A stretch of DNA of 64,000 bases. Source: Oligoflexales bacterium. Lineage in GTDB: Bacteria; Bdellovibrionota_B; Oligoflexia; Oligoflexales; JALZUQ01. A program made the position numbers and the translations under genes. The stretch lies in the NCBI GenBank assembly GCA_023301465.1, contig JALZUQ010000048.1, forward strand, positions 44,973 through 108,972, written 5' to 3'. The notes beneath the pieces are model-generated. The model worked only from the letters and a program-made list of their open reading frames with translations, had not been told where the DNA came from and searched no databases. Position 1 is the stretch's first letter, and each line of letters opens with the position of its first letter. Of this stretch, positions 7,825-17,075 are shown piece after piece.

Positions 7825-10068
7825 ATGTCAATATCACTAGAGTCATTAAAAAACACCCCTAGGGGAGAGTCTGCAGATTTTAGCAATGAAGCCTCTCGCA
7901 AACAACTGATTCAAGAGCACAAAATCAATGAATCCGAATATGAAACCATGATGGATATTGCCGGTAGAGTTCCCACCATGGCTGAATTAGGTGTGTTTTC
8001 AAGTATGTGGAGCGAGCATTGTAGTTATAAATCTTCAAAGGTTCACCTGAGTAGATTACTAACTGAGGGCGAGCAAGTTGTCGTAGGGCCCGGCGAAAAC
8101 GCAGGTGTTGTCCACATTGAAGATGATGCTTGTATTGCCTTTAAGATGGAAAGCCACAACCACCCGAGTTTCCTTGCTCCTTATCAAGGTGCTGCAACTG
8201 GTGTGGGTGGTATTTTACGTGATGTTTTTTGTATGGGTGCAAGGCCAATTGCAAACTTAAACTGTTTACGTTTTGGCAATAAAAGTCTCAAAAAAACAAA
8301 ATACCTACTGGATAAAGCAGTAGACGGTATTGGTGATTACGGAAATTGCGTGGGTATTCCTACCGTTGGTGGACAAATTGAGTTTGATGACAGTTACAAT
8401 GGGAACTGTCTTGTGAACGCAATGACTATTGGTCTGATTGATAAACAAAATATCTTTAAAGGTTACGCTTCTGGAGTTGGAAACTATTTAATCTACGCTG
8501 GGTCTGCAACAGGTCGTGATGGTATCCACGGTGCGACTATGGCGTCCGATAGCTTTGATTCATCAAGTAGTGGAAACCAAATGACCATTCAGGTTGGCGA
8601 CCCGTTTGCAGAAAAAATCTTATTAGAAGCGACACTTGAACTCCTAAAAAAGAACTTAGTCGTGGGGCTTCAAGATATGGGAGCAGCAGGTCTAACATCT
8701 TCAAGTTTTGAAATGGCAGACCGTGCAAATATGGGTTTGTTTTTAAACCTTGATAAGGTTCCCGTTCGAGCAAGCCAAATGACTGCCTACGAACTTTTAT
8801 TATCTGAATCTCAAGAAAGGATGTTGTTTGTCATCAAGCCATCTGATTGGGATGCTGTTAAAGCTGTCTTATCAAAGTGGGAAATCGCTCATGATCTTAT
8901 TGGAGAAGTGACGGATACTAAGCGTTTACAAGCGACTTATCAGGGAAAACTAGAAGTAGATCTTCCTGTGAAACCTCTGACTGATAAGGCTCCAAAGTAC
9001 AGCCGTCCCATGAAAGAGCAAAAACGCATTGTGGGTTCCGACGCTTCAGGTATTATTCAAAAAATCAAAGAAACTGGTTACAATAATCTTCTCCAAAAAA
9101 TACTTGGTTATAAAAAGGATCATAAAGCAATCACCGAACGTTACGATCGTCATATTGGTTTTAATACGGTTTTAAATAGTGATCATGGTGGAGCTGCAGT
9201 TGTGGCACTTCGATCTCCACTCACCTCCAATGAGCATTGTGGTGTAGGGGTAACTGCTGGTTGTCTTCATAGGCACTGCCAAGTGGATCCATTTTGGGGG
9301 TCCTTTATGACAGTTCTCAGTCAGGCAAGAGAAATGTCTGCTGCAGGAGTTACTCCATTAGCAATCACAGATTGTTTGAACTTTGGTAACCCAGAAAATC
9401 CTGCGGTTATGGATGATTTTTCTAAATCAGTGGATGGTCTCAATGCAATTTGCGGTTATTTAAATACTCCAGTGGTGAGTGGAAATGTCAGTTTATATAA
9501 TGAAACAGACCAAACTTCTATTTACCCAACTCCTATGATTGGAATGGTAGGAAAAATAAAAGACTACCGAAATGCTAGGCCAGCTATTTTTAATGACCCA
9601 AACAAAAAAGTTTATTTATTAAAACCAAATACAACCCCAAATTTTGGTGGGTCTGTTGCCCTGCATATGATGGGACTTAAGCCAGAAAATCATACTTTAA
9701 CTCCAATCGTTATTGATAAAGAAGTACAGGTACTAGATTGGGTTCGTCGTGCAAAGCTTGAAGTTTGTAGGCCAATATCACCAAGTGGTGTAATGGCAAC
9801 ATTATCAAAAATGATTCTACCTAATGATTTTGGTTTTCAATCAAATGAGTTAGGGCTCGAAGATGTAGACAAAGAGTCTTTTTTATTTGGTGATATGCAA
9901 GGAGGTTATCTCATGAGTTTTCAAGAAGACAAGCTTCCAGATTTTCCTTACGAAGGTTATGAAATTATCGAACTTGGTGCGATAACCAAAGATCCTCAGT
10001 TTCACTTTGCAGGATATAGTCTTTCGGTCTCAGAGTTAAAAACATCTTTTTGCGGAGAGTTGGTTTGA
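7825..10068 (+). CDS. purL: FGAM synthase large subunit PurL
   Basis: This 747-residue protein is the short PurL that depends on PurS and PurQ. It has the paired AIR-synthase-like halves: an N-terminal part with [27 protein letters not shown] and [21 protein letters not shown], and a second half with DCLNFGNP and GNVSLYNET. It binds FGAR and ATP and uses ammonia from PurQ. The frame also has a GTG at 7813 inside the end of purQ; the ATG at 7825 is preferred because the protein then starts with a usual MSIS, but neither start has a strong ribosome-binding site. The 3' end overlaps purF. Confidence 0.95.
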   Translation: MSISLESLKNTPRGESADFSNEASRKQLIQEHKINESEYETMMDIAGRVPTMAELGVFSSMWSEHCSYKSSKVHLSRLLTEGEQVVVGPGENAGVVHIEDDACIAFKMESHNHPSFLAPYQGAATGVGGILRDVFCMGARPIANLNCLRFGNKSLKKTKYLLDKAVDGIGDYGNCVGIPTVGGQIEFDDSYNGNCLVNAMTIGLIDKQNIFKGYASGVGNYLIYAGSATGRDGIHGATMASDSFDSSSSGNQMTIQVGDPFAEKILLEATLELLKKNLVVGLQDMGAAGLTSSSFEMADRANMGLFLNLDKVPVRASQMTAYELLLSESQERMLFVIKPSDWDAVKAVLSKWEIAHDLIGEVTDTKRLQATYQGKLEVDLPVKPLTDKAPKYSRPMKEQKRIVGSDASGIIQKIKETGYNNLLQKILGYKKDHKAITERYDRHIGFNTVLNSDHGGAAVVALRSPLTSNEHCGVGVTAGCLHRHCQVDPFWGSFMTVLSQAREMSAAGVTPLAITDCLNFGNPENPAVMDDFSKSVDGLNAICGYLNTPVVSGNVSLYNETDQTSIYPTPMIGMVGKIKDYRNARPAIFNDPNKKVYLLKPNTTPNFGGSVALHMMGLKPENHTLTPIVIDKEVQVLDWVRRAKLEVCRPISPSGVMATLSKMILPNDFGFQSNELGLEDVDKESFLFGDMQGGYLMSFQEDKLPDFPYEGYEIIELGAITKDPQFHFAGYSLSVSELKTSFCGELV

Positions 10069-11462
10069 GTATTTCTCGTAAGCTTCATGAAGAGTGTGGC
10101 GTTGCTGCAATTATCGGTCACCAAGAAGCAAGTTATTTAATTTATTTGTGCTTATATGCTCTTCAGCACAGAGGACAAGAGGGCTGTGGAATCGTGAGTA
10201 TTGCAAACCATGAGTTTCACTCTAAGCGGTCTCATGGTCTTGTGAGTGAGAGTTTTCAATCTCAAGATTTTGGGGGATTGCCAGGGGATCAAGCGATTGG
10301 TCATGTGAGGTATTCTACGCAAGGTGGGAGCTCTCTTAATAATATCCAACCATTTTCATTTAACTCTTCTCTAGGGAAAATGGCCATTGCTCATAATGGT
10401 AATCTCACCAATGCAGCTTCTATGAAAAAAGATCTTGAATCCTCAGGTAGTATTTTTAGTTCTTCCGTAGACTCAGAAATATTTATGCATCTTCTTGCGA
10501 AAGCAACAGGTAATCATTTTATTGACCGGATGAAGCATGCTATGGAATCTGTCGATGGTGCATATGCTTTAGCGGTGATGACGGAAGATGCTTTATACGG
10601 AGTGCGAGATCCATTTGGATTTAGACCTCTTGTTATTGGTAAAAAAGATGAAGCTTATATTTTAGTAAGCGAGTCTTGTGCGTTAGATCTTATTGAAGCT
10701 GACTATGTTAGAGATGTTGAGCCTGGTGAGACTGTTGTATTAAGGCCAGGAAGTCCCATTGAGTCTCATTATTTAGTTCCAAAAAAGCAAGCATCATACT
10801 GTGCATTTGAACCAATTTATTTTGCGAGGCCGGATTCAAAAATCCATGATGAAGATATTTACTCTCTTAGAAGAAATATGGGTGAACAGTTAGCAGAAGA
10901 GTCTGCTGTAGAAGCAGACACTGTTTTTGCAGTCCCTGATTCAGGCGTTCCCATGGCTATTGGTTACGGAGCAAAATTAAATATACCAGTAGAGCTCGGT
11001 CTTGTAAGAAACCACTATGTTGGTCGTACATTTATTCAACCGAATCAAGAAATAAGAGACTTTGGTGTTCGTCTAAAACTAAACCCAGTTTCATCAGTGA
11101 TCAAAGGCAAGAAAATTGTGGTTGTGGATGATTCACTTGTTAGAGGAACTACTGCCAAAAAAATTGTTAGACTATTAAGGCAGGCTGGTGCAAGTGAAAT
11201 TCATTTAAGAATAGGCTCACCTCCAATTACTCATTCATGTTTTTATGGTGTAGACACACCTTCTCGCGAAAAACTATTGGCAGCTCAAAAGAAAATCGAA
11301 GAAATTAAACAGCAGCTTGCAGTAGACTCATTAGCATTCTTATCTGTGGATGGTTTAAAAAAAGCTCTGTCTTCAAAACAAGGGTATTGCCTTGCTTGCT
11401 TTACAGGTAAATACCCTGAAAAAATACATCATGATATACCTAAACAACCAACTGATAAGTAA
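10065..11462 (+). CDS. purF: Amidophosphoribosyltransferase
   Basis: The enzyme makes phosphoribosylamine from PRPP and glutamine, the first committed step of purine synthesis. The start is probably the TTG at 10065, 7 bases after GGAG; a TTG at 10050 is an alternative. This gives 465 residues with a 10-residue propeptide before the nucleophile Cys11 in EECGVAA, which must be exposed by cleavage. The PRPP loop is [12 protein letters not shown] in the C-terminal half. Cysteines in SYCAFEP, HSCFYG and the late CLAC motif match the [4Fe-4S] cluster ligands of the Bacillus-type, oxygen-sensitive enzyme. Its TTG overlaps the purL stop, so the pair is translationally coupled. Confidence 0.95.
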   Translation: MSISRKLHEECGVAAIIGHQEASYLIYLCLYALQHRGQEGCGIVSIANHEFHSKRSHGLVSESFQSQDFGGLPGDQAIGHVRYSTQGGSSLNNIQPFSFNSSLGKMAIAHNGNLTNAASMKKDLESSGSIFSSSVDSEIFMHLLAKATGNHFIDRMKHAMESVDGAYALAVMTEDALYGVRDPFGFRPLVIGKKDEAYILVSESCALDLIEADYVRDVEPGETVVLRPGSPIESHYLVPKKQASYCAFEPIYFARPDSKIHDEDIYSLRRNMGEQLAEESAVEADTVFAVPDSGVPMAIGYGAKLNIPVELGLVRNHYVGRTFIQPNQEIRDFGVRLKLNPVSSVIKGKKIVVVDDSLVRGTTAKKIVRLLRQAGASEIHLRIGSPPITHSCFYGVDTPSREKLLAAQKKIEEIKQQLAVDSLAFLSVDGLKKALSSKQGYCLACFTGKYPEKIHHDIPKQPTDK

Positions 11463-11841
11463 TGAAGTTTTTATGATGCTCGGCATAGGTAGTGCAAAGT
11501 CTCGAGTCTTTGTGCGGGATTCACTACATATGGATTTCCTTCATCCCACACATAACCCGCAAGAACAGAAGTAATAAAAGCTTCAACTTTTTTCTTTTTC
11601 AAGTAATTTTGAAAAGACCCTTGCAGAACCACACTTGCATCCACCACAAAATCGCATTCAATTTTTACTATAGATCCACTTGTTCAAAGTGATCCTAAAA
11701 GGTTTGCTTAGAGTTTCATTGAGCATTTTGCAAACCCTTCACATCAAGTCAATGAGCTTGTGAGGGCAATTCAAGAGCTAGATTTTGATAAATTAGCATT
11801 AATGCGTTAAACAGTAACTAAATCTAAGAAGTGGGTGTGTT
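11463..11841. other. Gene-poor interval with possible coding remnants
   Basis: This 379-base stretch after purF has no convincing full gene. On the minus strand a 73-codon open stretch (11471-11689) reads like a protein (see the separate entry). On the plus strand, after a TAG at about 11710, 33 codons read SFIEHFANPSHQVNELVRAI and then QELDFDKLALMR to a TAA near 11808, also protein-like but without a start codon. I see no terminator for the purine operon. The fragments may be decayed genes. Confidence 0.35.
11471..11647 (-). CDS. Small hypothetical protein or gene fragment
   Basis: The minus-strand frame ending at TAA 11471-11473 is open back to a TGA at about 11690. From a GTG at 11647 it would give 58 residues, including SFQNYLKKKKVEAFITSVLA and GYVWDEGNPYVVNP. 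The residue mix is protein-like, without the runs of Ser, Leu and Ile that mark random AT-rich frames. However, no ribosome-binding site precedes the GTG, and the preceding KIECDFV residues also look coding, so this may be the tail of a truncated gene. It converges on purF, with 8 bases between the stops. Function unknown. Confidence 0.3.
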   Translation of the reverse strand: MVDASVVLQGSFQNYLKKKKVEAFITSVLAGYVWDEGNPYVVNPAQRLETLHYLCRAS

Positions 11842-12549
11842 TTGCTCAAGTTTTGTCTTCCGATTCTCTTTATTTTTCAGTCTTTAGTAGCTTATTCTAG
11901 TTCTTCTGACCCTTCTGTATGCCACCGTAGATTTAAATCAGTTCTGTTAGAAGAGAATCAAGTTTTAATACTAAAGAGTGAAGTGGAGTTACGAAGTTAC
12001 CCTCGTTTAAAGCGGTTTGTTGACTTAATGCTTGTGGGTCCTGCTAGTATCGTAGCTATCCCTGTCGCTAGTGTGATGGCTTTGCTTGTAAAGCTTGATA
12101 GCCCAAAAGAACCGGTGTTTTTTAAGCAAAGCCGTATTGGCTACCGAGGTAAAAAATTCAAGATTCTTAAAATGAGAACGATGACAGACTCTCATGGTGA
12201 AAAACGCATAACAAGAATTGGAAGGTTTTTGAGAAAGTACCACCTCGATGAAATTCCGCAAATATTTAATATATTAAAAGGTGATATGACTTTTATTGGT
12301 CCAAGGCCTTTAACTGAAGAGGTGAATCAAGAAGATCTTCAAAAATTTGATGGCCTTGAAGTAAGGTTTTTTGTGAGGCCGGGGTTAACGGGGCTTGCTC
12401 AGGTAAAGTGTCATTATCAAAATACAGATGAAGAAGCCGAATCTAGAGTAAGACTAGACGTGGAATATGTTCGAAATCAATCGGCATTTTTAGACTTAAA
12501 AATTATGTGCGAAACACTATGGGTGTTGCCGCAAGGGCGTGCTCTTTAG
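11842..12549 (+). CDS. Undecaprenyl-phosphate sugar-1-phosphate transferase
   Basis: The 235-residue protein belongs to the bacterial sugar transferase family (WcaJ/PglC type). Diagnostic pieces are KRFVDL with a membrane segment (about residues 56-80), FFKQSRIGYRGKKFKILKMRTM, the catalytic RKYHLDEIPQIFNILKGDM with Asp-Glu, FIGPRP, and RPGLTGLAQV. Such enzymes move a sugar-1-phosphate from a nucleotide sugar onto undecaprenyl phosphate, starting capsule, O-antigen or exopolysaccharide synthesis at the inner membrane. It has only the short catalytic form, plus an unusual extra N-terminal hydrophobic stretch of about 20 residues after the TTG start. A start further in would remove that stretch. 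No other glycan genes are adjacent. Confidence 0.88.
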   Translation: MLKFCLPILFIFQSLVAYSSSSDPSVCHRRFKSVLLEENQVLILKSEVELRSYPRLKRFVDLMLVGPASIVAIPVASVMALLVKLDSPKEPVFFKQSRIGYRGKKFKILKMRTMTDSHGEKRITRIGRFLRKYHLDEIPQIFNILKGDMTFIGPRPLTEEVNQEDLQKFDGLEVRFFVRPGLTGLAQVKCHYQNTDEEAESRVRLDVEYVRNQSAFLDLKIMCETLWVLPQGRAL

Positions 12550-12563
12550 GTTTAGTGGAAAAT

Positions 12564-12783
12564 AAAAAAAAGGAAAGAAGGGGAGTTAAAGGTGCCGGTA
12601 CCCGAGATCCAATCAAAGAAAGGAGGTGAGCACCGGCTTGAATCTTCACCCGAAGATGAGGGCTATGAGGCCATCACCTCCGTGCTACTGGTTCCTAGTT
12701 CTGTCACCATGCACCACCTCCTTTCCTAAGCATATAGCTTATGGGCTCTTGGGTTAGGGTCATCCTTTAACCTATTGGAGCCT
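12564..12783 (-). ncRNA. Structured non-coding RNA of unknown class
   Basis: The interval can fold as a long rod on the minus strand. GGTTAAAGG (12772-12764) pairs with CCTTTAACT (12592-12584) over 9 bp. ACCC and GAG (12754-12746) pair with CTC and GGGT (12606-12600) around a 2-base bulge. GAAAGGAGGTG (12725-12715) pairs with CACCTCCTTTC (12628-12618) over 11 perfect bp. Inside lie a hairpin at 12714-12682 (GTGC, TGGT / ACCA, GCAC) and another at 12657-12642 (ATCTTC / GAAGAT). A TTGTCT-17-TATAAT promoter lies immediately upstream and eight U residues mark the 3' end. It has no downstream gene on its strand. The rod shape recalls 6S RNA, but I cannot assign a family. Exact ends are inferred. 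Confidence 0.6.
12663..12710 (-). CDS. Possible 15-codon mini-ORF inside the structured RNA
   Basis: Within the RNA, AGGAGG (12722-12717) is followed after 6 bases by an ATG at 12710 and 15 codons (MVTELGTSSTEVMAS) to a TAG. The spacing is ideal for initiation. The AGGAGG lies in the 11-bp helix of the predicted fold, so it would be hidden unless the helix opens. Being so short, it could be chance. Confidence 0.25.
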   Translation of the reverse strand: MVTELGTSSTEVMAS

Positions 12784-12789
12784 ATAATT

Positions 12790-12818
12790 ATTATATAGGA
12801 AGTCGAAGTCTCAGACAA
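12790..12818 (-). promoter_or_regulatory. Sigma-70-type promoter for the structured RNA
   Basis: On the minus strand TTGTCT (12818-12813) is separated by exactly 17 bases from a perfect TATAAT (12795-12790). Transcription would start near 12783, just before the structured region. Confidence 0.7.
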
Positions 12819-12840
12819 ATTAAAATGTCATAAGTCTTTA

Positions 12841-13245
12841 TTATGATTCAGCTTCTTCGTCGGTCGTTTTGGCTTCTTCTTCGGCTTTTTCACGTCCAGC
12901 TTTCAAGATTTCAATCACCATGGTTTCTATTTCCATGTCTGATTTTCCTTGGTGTTCCGCCATAAGGTGAAGCATCTGTTCTGTAAGCTCGCTTCTTTTA
13001 CGAGGATCACGATAAAGCCCGTAAGTCTTTACGCGTTTTGTCATCGCACTAATGGGGATACTGCGTTTTTGTGCGTAGTTTTCTGTAAGAAACTTGGATG
13101 CCTGAACACGGTGAAGAAAGTAAGCGATAAAGTCATCATCCTTACTCCATTCTTGACTACTACGACGGGTACGCTTCTTTTTTGTCGGAGTTTTCGTCGT
13201 TTTCGTGGTTTTAGCTTCTTTCTTTAAATCGTCAGCAATCGACAT
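12841..13245 (-). CDS. Lysine-rich small protein of unknown function
   Basis: The 134-residue protein starts at an ATG with AAAGGA 8 bases upstream. Residues 8-30 are very basic (TKTTKTPTKKKRTRR), the middle (about 33-100) is predicted to be helical with a WSKDDDFIAYFLHR segment, and the C-terminus is acidic (EEEAKTTDEEAES). The basic tail and helical core could suit nucleic-acid binding, but no known domain is recognised. It is divergent from rpsU and lies upstream of the structured RNA on the same strand. Confidence 0.75.
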   Translation of the reverse strand: MSIADDLKKEAKTTKTTKTPTKKKRTRRSSQEWSKDDDFIAYFLHRVQASKFLTENYAQKRSIPISAMTKRVKTYGLYRDPRKRSELTEQMLHLMAEHQGKSDMEIETMVIEILKAGREKAEEEAKTTDEEAES

Positions 13246-13433
13246 CTATTAAGTCCTTTAAAATTAGATACAAAGCACCGCAAGTTTAGCTGCAAATATA
13301 TGAAATGACAACTAATTAAACATTTTATTCGCCTTTTTTCAGATATTTACCTGTTTTCACTTGTATTATTTAGCGTTAAACTTTATCACCAGACATTGGA
13401 ATGTTTAATATTTGCAAAGAGAGAGAAGAATAT

Positions 13434-13634
13434 ATGCCGGGAGTTAAAGTCAGAGACAACGAATCCGTAGAACGCGTGATCAAAATTTTCAAAAAACAAG
13501 TTGAAAAAGCAGGGATCATTGCAGACGTTAGAAAACGTGAATTCTACGAAAAGCCTAGTATTCGCCTAAAAAAGAAAGCTCTGGCAGCTCGTAAACGTAA
13601 AATGAAACAAATCCGTAAGTTCGGCCACTCTTAA
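13434..13634 (+). CDS. rpsU: 30S ribosomal protein S21
   Basis: From the ATG at 13434, after a purine-rich GAGAGAAG, the product is a 66-residue S21 with the family start [11 protein letters not shown], the [10 protein letters not shown] motif and a very basic tail. S21 sits near the anti-Shine-Dalgarno end of 16S rRNA and aids initiation. An in-frame ATG at 13401 would add 11 residues foreign to the family. It is a single gene here with its own terminator, not linked to dnaG/rpoD. Confidence 0.93.
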   Translation: MPGVKVRDNESVERVIKIFKKQVEKAGIIADVRKREFYEKPSIRLKKKALAARKRKMKQIRKFGHS

Positions 13635-13697
13635 TTTTTATTTTAGTTTCAAAGCTCTTTCGTTTGAATGAAGCTTACAAACTGGTTCTATTTTAAC

Positions 13698-13746
13698 AAG
13701 CCACCTCATCTATGTTTTTTGCATGATGAGGTGGCTTTGTTCGTTT
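13698..13746 (+). terminator. Intrinsic terminator after rpsU
   Basis: AAGCCACCTCATC (13698-13710) pairs perfectly with GATGAGGTGGCTT (13725-13737) over 13 bp with a 14-base loop. The following tract is only partly T-rich (TGTTCGTTT). Confidence 0.8.
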
Positions 13747-13996
13747 ATGTAACAGCTAAGGTTTCGGTCTTGAGCTGTGGTTTTTTAAGGCATCTAGTTC
13801 CTTGGTTCTTTTATTCAAATAAACTCTCTGTAAATGATTGACATTTTTCTTGGAACTCAGTACACCTTCAGTTCTTAGATGTCCTAAAGGTACGCCTTTC
13901 GATATGAAAAGCCTCTACCGCTTCCTTCCAAGGATAGTATCACGATAGTCTCGTGCCTCTAGTTGACGTTGAATTAGCAGAAGAGAGGTGAGACTT
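13747..13996 (+). other. Promoter and leader region of the ribosomal supercluster
   Basis: No gene lies in this interval. It holds a probable promoter (separate entry) and about 130 bases of leader before rpsJ. Short inverted repeats are visible, for example CACGA / TCGTG near 13940-13955. In enterobacteria an S10 leader hairpin mediates L4 autoregulation; whether this leader does so is unknown. Confidence 0.4.
13838..13866 (+). promoter_or_regulatory. Probable promoter of the S10-spc-alpha cluster
   Basis: A perfect TTGACA (13838-13843) is followed after 17 bases by TACACC (13861-13866), a partial -10 match. It lies about 130 bases upstream of rpsJ, after the rpsU terminator. Confidence 0.45.
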
Positions 13997-14314
13997 ATGG
14001 ATCGTGAGAAGATTCGCATTAAATTAAGAGGTTATGATCACAAGTTGCTGGATCAATCAGCCGCTGAGATCGTTGAGAGAGCAAAACGTACGGGTGCTAG
14101 AGTTTCTGGTCCAATCCCATTACCAACCGCGATTAGTCGTTATACAGTGCTTCGTTCGCCTCACGTAAACAAGAAGTCTCGTGAACAGTTCGAAACTCGC
14201 ACACACAAAAGAATGTTAGATATTTTAGAGCCAAAGCAACAAACCATTGATGCTTTGATGAAGCTTGATCTTTCTTCTGGTGTAGACGTACAGATCAAAC
14301 TTTATAACAAATAA
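13997..14314 (+). CDS. rpsJ: 30S ribosomal protein S10
   Basis: From the ATG at 13997 (AGGTGA five bases upstream) the product is 105 residues, close to the 103 of E. coli S10. [25 protein letters not shown] and the [13 protein letters not shown] loop are diagnostic. S10 assembles into the small-subunit head and is also NusB's partner in antitermination. A GTG at 13988 would add three residues. It is the first gene of the supercluster; tuf and fus are not adjacent. Confidence 0.95.
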   Translation: MDREKIRIKLRGYDHKLLDQSAAEIVERAKRTGARVSGPIPLPTAISRYTVLRSPHVNKKSREQFETRTHKRMLDILEPKQQTIDALMKLDLSSGVDVQIKLYNK

Positions 14315-14356
14315 ATAAGTGACACATAAAAGTGATAACACAGAGGTATAGTTAGT

Positions 14357-15025
14357 ATGAACAATGTTGGATTAATTGCAAGAAAGGTAGGGATGAGCCG
14401 AATGGTCGATGACCAAGGTCAGCTGACTCCTGTTACCCTGCTGCAAGCGACTGAGCAGACGATCACTAAAAAATTGACGACTGACCGTGATGGCTACCAA
14501 GCTATTCAAATTGGTTTTTTCGAAAAATCCGAAAAAAACCTATGCAAAGCAGACATCACAAGACTTCGCAAAAACGAGATCGCAAAAAACTTTACAAAAT
14601 TCACTGAGGTTAGAGTTGAAGATTCTTCATCTGAAGGATTAGAGCTTGGTTCTGATCGTACAGTTGAGATTTTCAATGAAGTTCAAAGTATCGACGTAAC
14701 TGGAGTTGTTAAAGGTAGAGGTTTTCAGGGTACTGTAAAACGCTACAACACAAAGACGGGTCGTAGAACTCATGGTTCTCACTTCCATAGACGTCCGGGT
14801 TCACTCGGTAACTGTACGACTCCGGGTCGCGTAATGAAAAACAAAAAACAACCGGGTCAAATGGGTACCAATAAAGTTACTGTTTTAAACCTTAGGGTTT
14901 TAGACGTTGATTTAGAAACAAACACTATCGCAATCAAAGGCTCAGTGCCAGGAACGCGTAATGGGTTTTTATATTTAAGACCGAGCATCAAAGCAAAGCC
15001 TTCAAAAGCAGGAGGTAAAAAATAA
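14357..15025 (+). CDS. rplC: 50S ribosomal protein L3
   Basis: The 222-residue product has the L3 core GLIARKVGMSRM at the N-terminus, the GVVKGRGFQGTVKRY segment and the long loop with GSLGNCTTPGRV and KKQPGQMG that reaches toward the peptidyl transferase centre. It is about a dozen residues longer than the E. coli protein, mainly at the basic C-terminus. The stop overlaps the rplD start by one base. Confidence 0.97.
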   Translation: MNNVGLIARKVGMSRMVDDQGQLTPVTLLQATEQTITKKLTTDRDGYQAIQIGFFEKSEKNLCKADITRLRKNEIAKNFTKFTEVRVEDSSSEGLELGSDRTVEIFNEVQSIDVTGVVKGRGFQGTVKRYNTKTGRRTHGSHFHRRPGSLGNCTTPGRVMKNKKQPGQMGTNKVTVLNLRVLDVDLETNTIAIKGSVPGTRNGFLYLRPSIKAKPSKAGGKK

Positions 15026-15654
15026 TGGAAGTTAAAGTTCACGATATTGGTGGTAAAGCAGTTGGAAAAGCAAATCTTTCTGATGATATCTTCAATCAAA
15101 AACTAAACGACCATGTTCTTCATTTAGTAGTGAAGGCATACCAAGCAAATCGTCGTCAAGGTACTCATGCAACAAAGACTCGTTCTTTAATTCGTGGTGG
15201 TGGCAAGAAGCCTTTTAAACAAAAAGGTACAGGTAATGCTCGTCAAGGTAGTACGCGTTCGCCAAACCATGTTGGTGGTGCAATCGCTCATGGGCCGCAG
15301 CCAAGAGACTACACTCAGCAAATCAACAAGAAGACAAAAAAACTGGCAACCAAAGTTGCTTTGTCAAACCGTGCACAAAACAACGCTTTATACGTGATTG
15401 ATGATTTTAAAATGACTGCTTACAAAACAAAATCAGTCAACTCAATTTTAAGCAACTTAAAGATTGAGAAAGCTGTGTTTGTGGGTCATTCAAATGATGA
15501 TTATATGTTGAAGTCTACTGGTAACATTCATGGTGCAGAATACTACGATGCAAAATTATTTAACGCAGAGAATGTTCTTCGTTATCCTAATCTTGTTATC
15601 TCAAAGTCTGCTATTGATGCAATTACTGCTAGATTTGAAGGAGCAGAGGCATGA
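15025..15654 (+). CDS. rplD: 50S ribosomal protein L4
   Basis: The 209-residue protein has the L4 loop with NRRQGTHATKTRS and GGGKKPFKQKGTGNARQGSTRSP that lines the exit tunnel. L4 binds 23S rRNA domain I and in enterobacteria represses its own operon. It overlaps rplC by one base and rplW by four. Confidence 0.97.
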   Translation: MEVKVHDIGGKAVGKANLSDDIFNQKLNDHVLHLVVKAYQANRRQGTHATKTRSLIRGGGKKPFKQKGTGNARQGSTRSPNHVGGAIAHGPQPRDYTQQINKKTKKLATKVALSNRAQNNALYVIDDFKMTAYKTKSVNSILSNLKIEKAVFVGHSNDDYMLKSTGNIHGAEYYDAKLFNAENVLRYPNLVISKSAIDAITARFEGAEA

Positions 15655-15941
15655 AATATTTTCAATTAATTGATAGGCCTTTGGTCACAGAAAAAACAAA
15701 CTTACTCAGAGAAGCAGCTGTAAAAACCTACGTTTTTAAGGTTGAGAAAACTGCTTCAAAAGATGAGATTAAAGCTGCGTTTGAAAAAATCTACGATGTT
15801 AACGTTGCGACGATTCGCACGGCAATCGTTAGAGGAAAAATGAAGCGTCGTGGGATGCATATGTATAAGCGTCCAACATATAAGAAGGCATTCATCTCTT
15901 TGAAGAATGGCCAAAAATTTCCAATGTTTGATGAGAATTAA
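15651..15941 (+). CDS. rplW: 50S ribosomal protein L23
   Basis: At 96 residues it matches L23: RPLVTEKTN at the N-terminus, [22 protein letters not shown], and the [14 protein letters not shown] hinge. L23 lies at the tunnel exit and docks trigger factor and SRP. Its ATG overlaps the rplD stop as ATGA. Confidence 0.97.
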   Translation: MKYFQLIDRPLVTEKTNLLREAAVKTYVFKVEKTASKDEIKAAFEKIYDVNVATIRTAIVRGKMKRRGMHMYKRPTYKKAFISLKNGQKFPMFDEN

Positions 15942-15952
15942 GAGGGATACTC

Positions 15953-16792
15953 ATGGGTATTAGAATATACAAAGCAATGACACCGGGTACACGTGGTATG
16001 TCCGTTATCAATTACAGAGATGCAATTGATAAAGTAAAGCCGCTTGCAAAACTAACGGCTCCTATTCGTAAAACAGCTGGTCGTAATAACACTGGTCGTA
16101 TTACAGTTCGTCACCGTGGTGGTGGTGTTCGTAGACGTTACAGAATTATTGACTTTAAACGTGTTAAAAGAGAGATCCCTGCAAAGGTTGAGTACATCGA
16201 GTACGATCCAAACAGGACTTCTTTTATCGCAAGATTGCTTTATAAAGATGGCGAAAGATCATACATCATTGCTCCTGAAGGAGTTAAAAAAGGTGACGTG
16301 ATTATTGCTGGTGCTAAGGTTGATGTAAAGCCAGGTAATGCAATGCCATTATCTGCAATGCCACTTGGTTCTATTATTCATAATATTGAAATGAAACCCG
16401 GTAAAGGTGCTCAACTTGCACGATCTGCTGGGTCTTCTGTTCAGTTAGTTGGTCGTGTCGCTGGGTATGCTCAGTTAAAGATGCCATCTGGCGAAATGAG
16501 AAGAGTCCCAGAAGCTTGCATCGCAACAATCGGTTCTGTGAGTAACGGTAATCACTTTAATGTGAAGTTAGGTAAAGCTGGTAGAAAACGTTGGATGGGT
16601 ATTCGCCCAACTGTTCGTGGTGTTGCCATGAACCCAGTAGATCACCCGCATGGTGGTGGTGAAGGACGTACCTCTGGTGGTCGTCACCCTGTGACTCCTT
16701 GGGCTGTTAGCACCAAAGGTCATAAGACAAGAAAGAACAAGCGTACTAACAAAGATATTATTCGTCGTCGTTCTAAGAAGCGTAGAAAGTAG
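15953..16792 (+). CDS. rplB: 50S ribosomal protein L2
   Basis: The 279-residue protein contains the L2 signatures [17 protein letters not shown] and the late [19 protein letters not shown] segment, whose histidine lies near the peptidyl transferase centre. L2 is needed for subunit joining. A GAGGG lies before the ATG. The very basic [10 protein letters not shown] tail is typical. Confidence 0.98.
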   Translation: MGIRIYKAMTPGTRGMSVINYRDAIDKVKPLAKLTAPIRKTAGRNNTGRITVRHRGGGVRRRYRIIDFKRVKREIPAKVEYIEYDPNRTSFIARLLYKDGERSYIIAPEGVKKGDVIIAGAKVDVKPGNAMPLSAMPLGSIIHNIEMKPGKGAQLARSAGSSVQLVGRVAGYAQLKMPSGEMRRVPEACIATIGSVSNGNHFNVKLGKAGRKRWMGIRPTVRGVAMNPVDHPHGGGEGRTSGGRHPVTPWAVSTKGHKTRKNKRTNKDIIRRRSKKRRK

Positions 16793-16802
16793 GAGTGCAT
16801 AA

Positions 16803-17066
16803 ATGGCAAGATCGCTAAAAAAAGGTCCTTTTATAGATGAGTATCTTCTCGCAAAAGCAGAGAAGGCTCGTAAAGATAATAAGCCTATTAAGACTTGGTC
16901 ACGTAGATCAACGATTATACCGGATTTTGTTGGTTTGACCTTCGCGGTTCACAACGGCAAAAAACATATATTGGTTCATGTTACAGAGAATATGGTTGGC
17001 CATAAGTTAGGTGAGTTTTCTCCAACGAGAACTTACAGTGGTCACGGTAAAGACAAGAAGAAGTAA
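16803..17066 (+). CDS. rpsS: 30S ribosomal protein S19
   Basis: The 87-residue protein starts [16 protein letters not shown] and has the conserved [13 protein letters not shown] and [15 protein letters not shown] motifs. S19 sits in the small-subunit head with S13. It lies 10 bases after rplB with an AGGAG ribosome-binding site. Confidence 0.97.
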   Translation: MARSLKKGPFIDEYLLAKAEKARKDNKPIKTWSRRSTIIPDFVGLTFAVHNGKKHILVHVTENMVGHKLGEFSPTRTYSGHGKDKKK

Positions 17067-17075
17067 GGATAAGAA

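Noticed and set aside
11392..11692. Two short plus-strand frames after purF
   Set aside because: They overlap purF or the better minus-strand frame, and their composition is not protein-like.
12618..12660. Resemblance of the minus strand to the 16S rRNA 3' end (GGGTGAAG and TCACCTCCTTTC)
   Set aside because: The shared pieces are short and the intervening sequence and helix 45 do not match, so this is not an rRNA fragment.
12564..12783. Calling the structured RNA 6S, SRP, tmRNA or RNase P RNA
   Set aside because: None of the conserved core sequences of SRP, tmRNA or RNase P RNA is visible. A 6S call would rest on shape alone.
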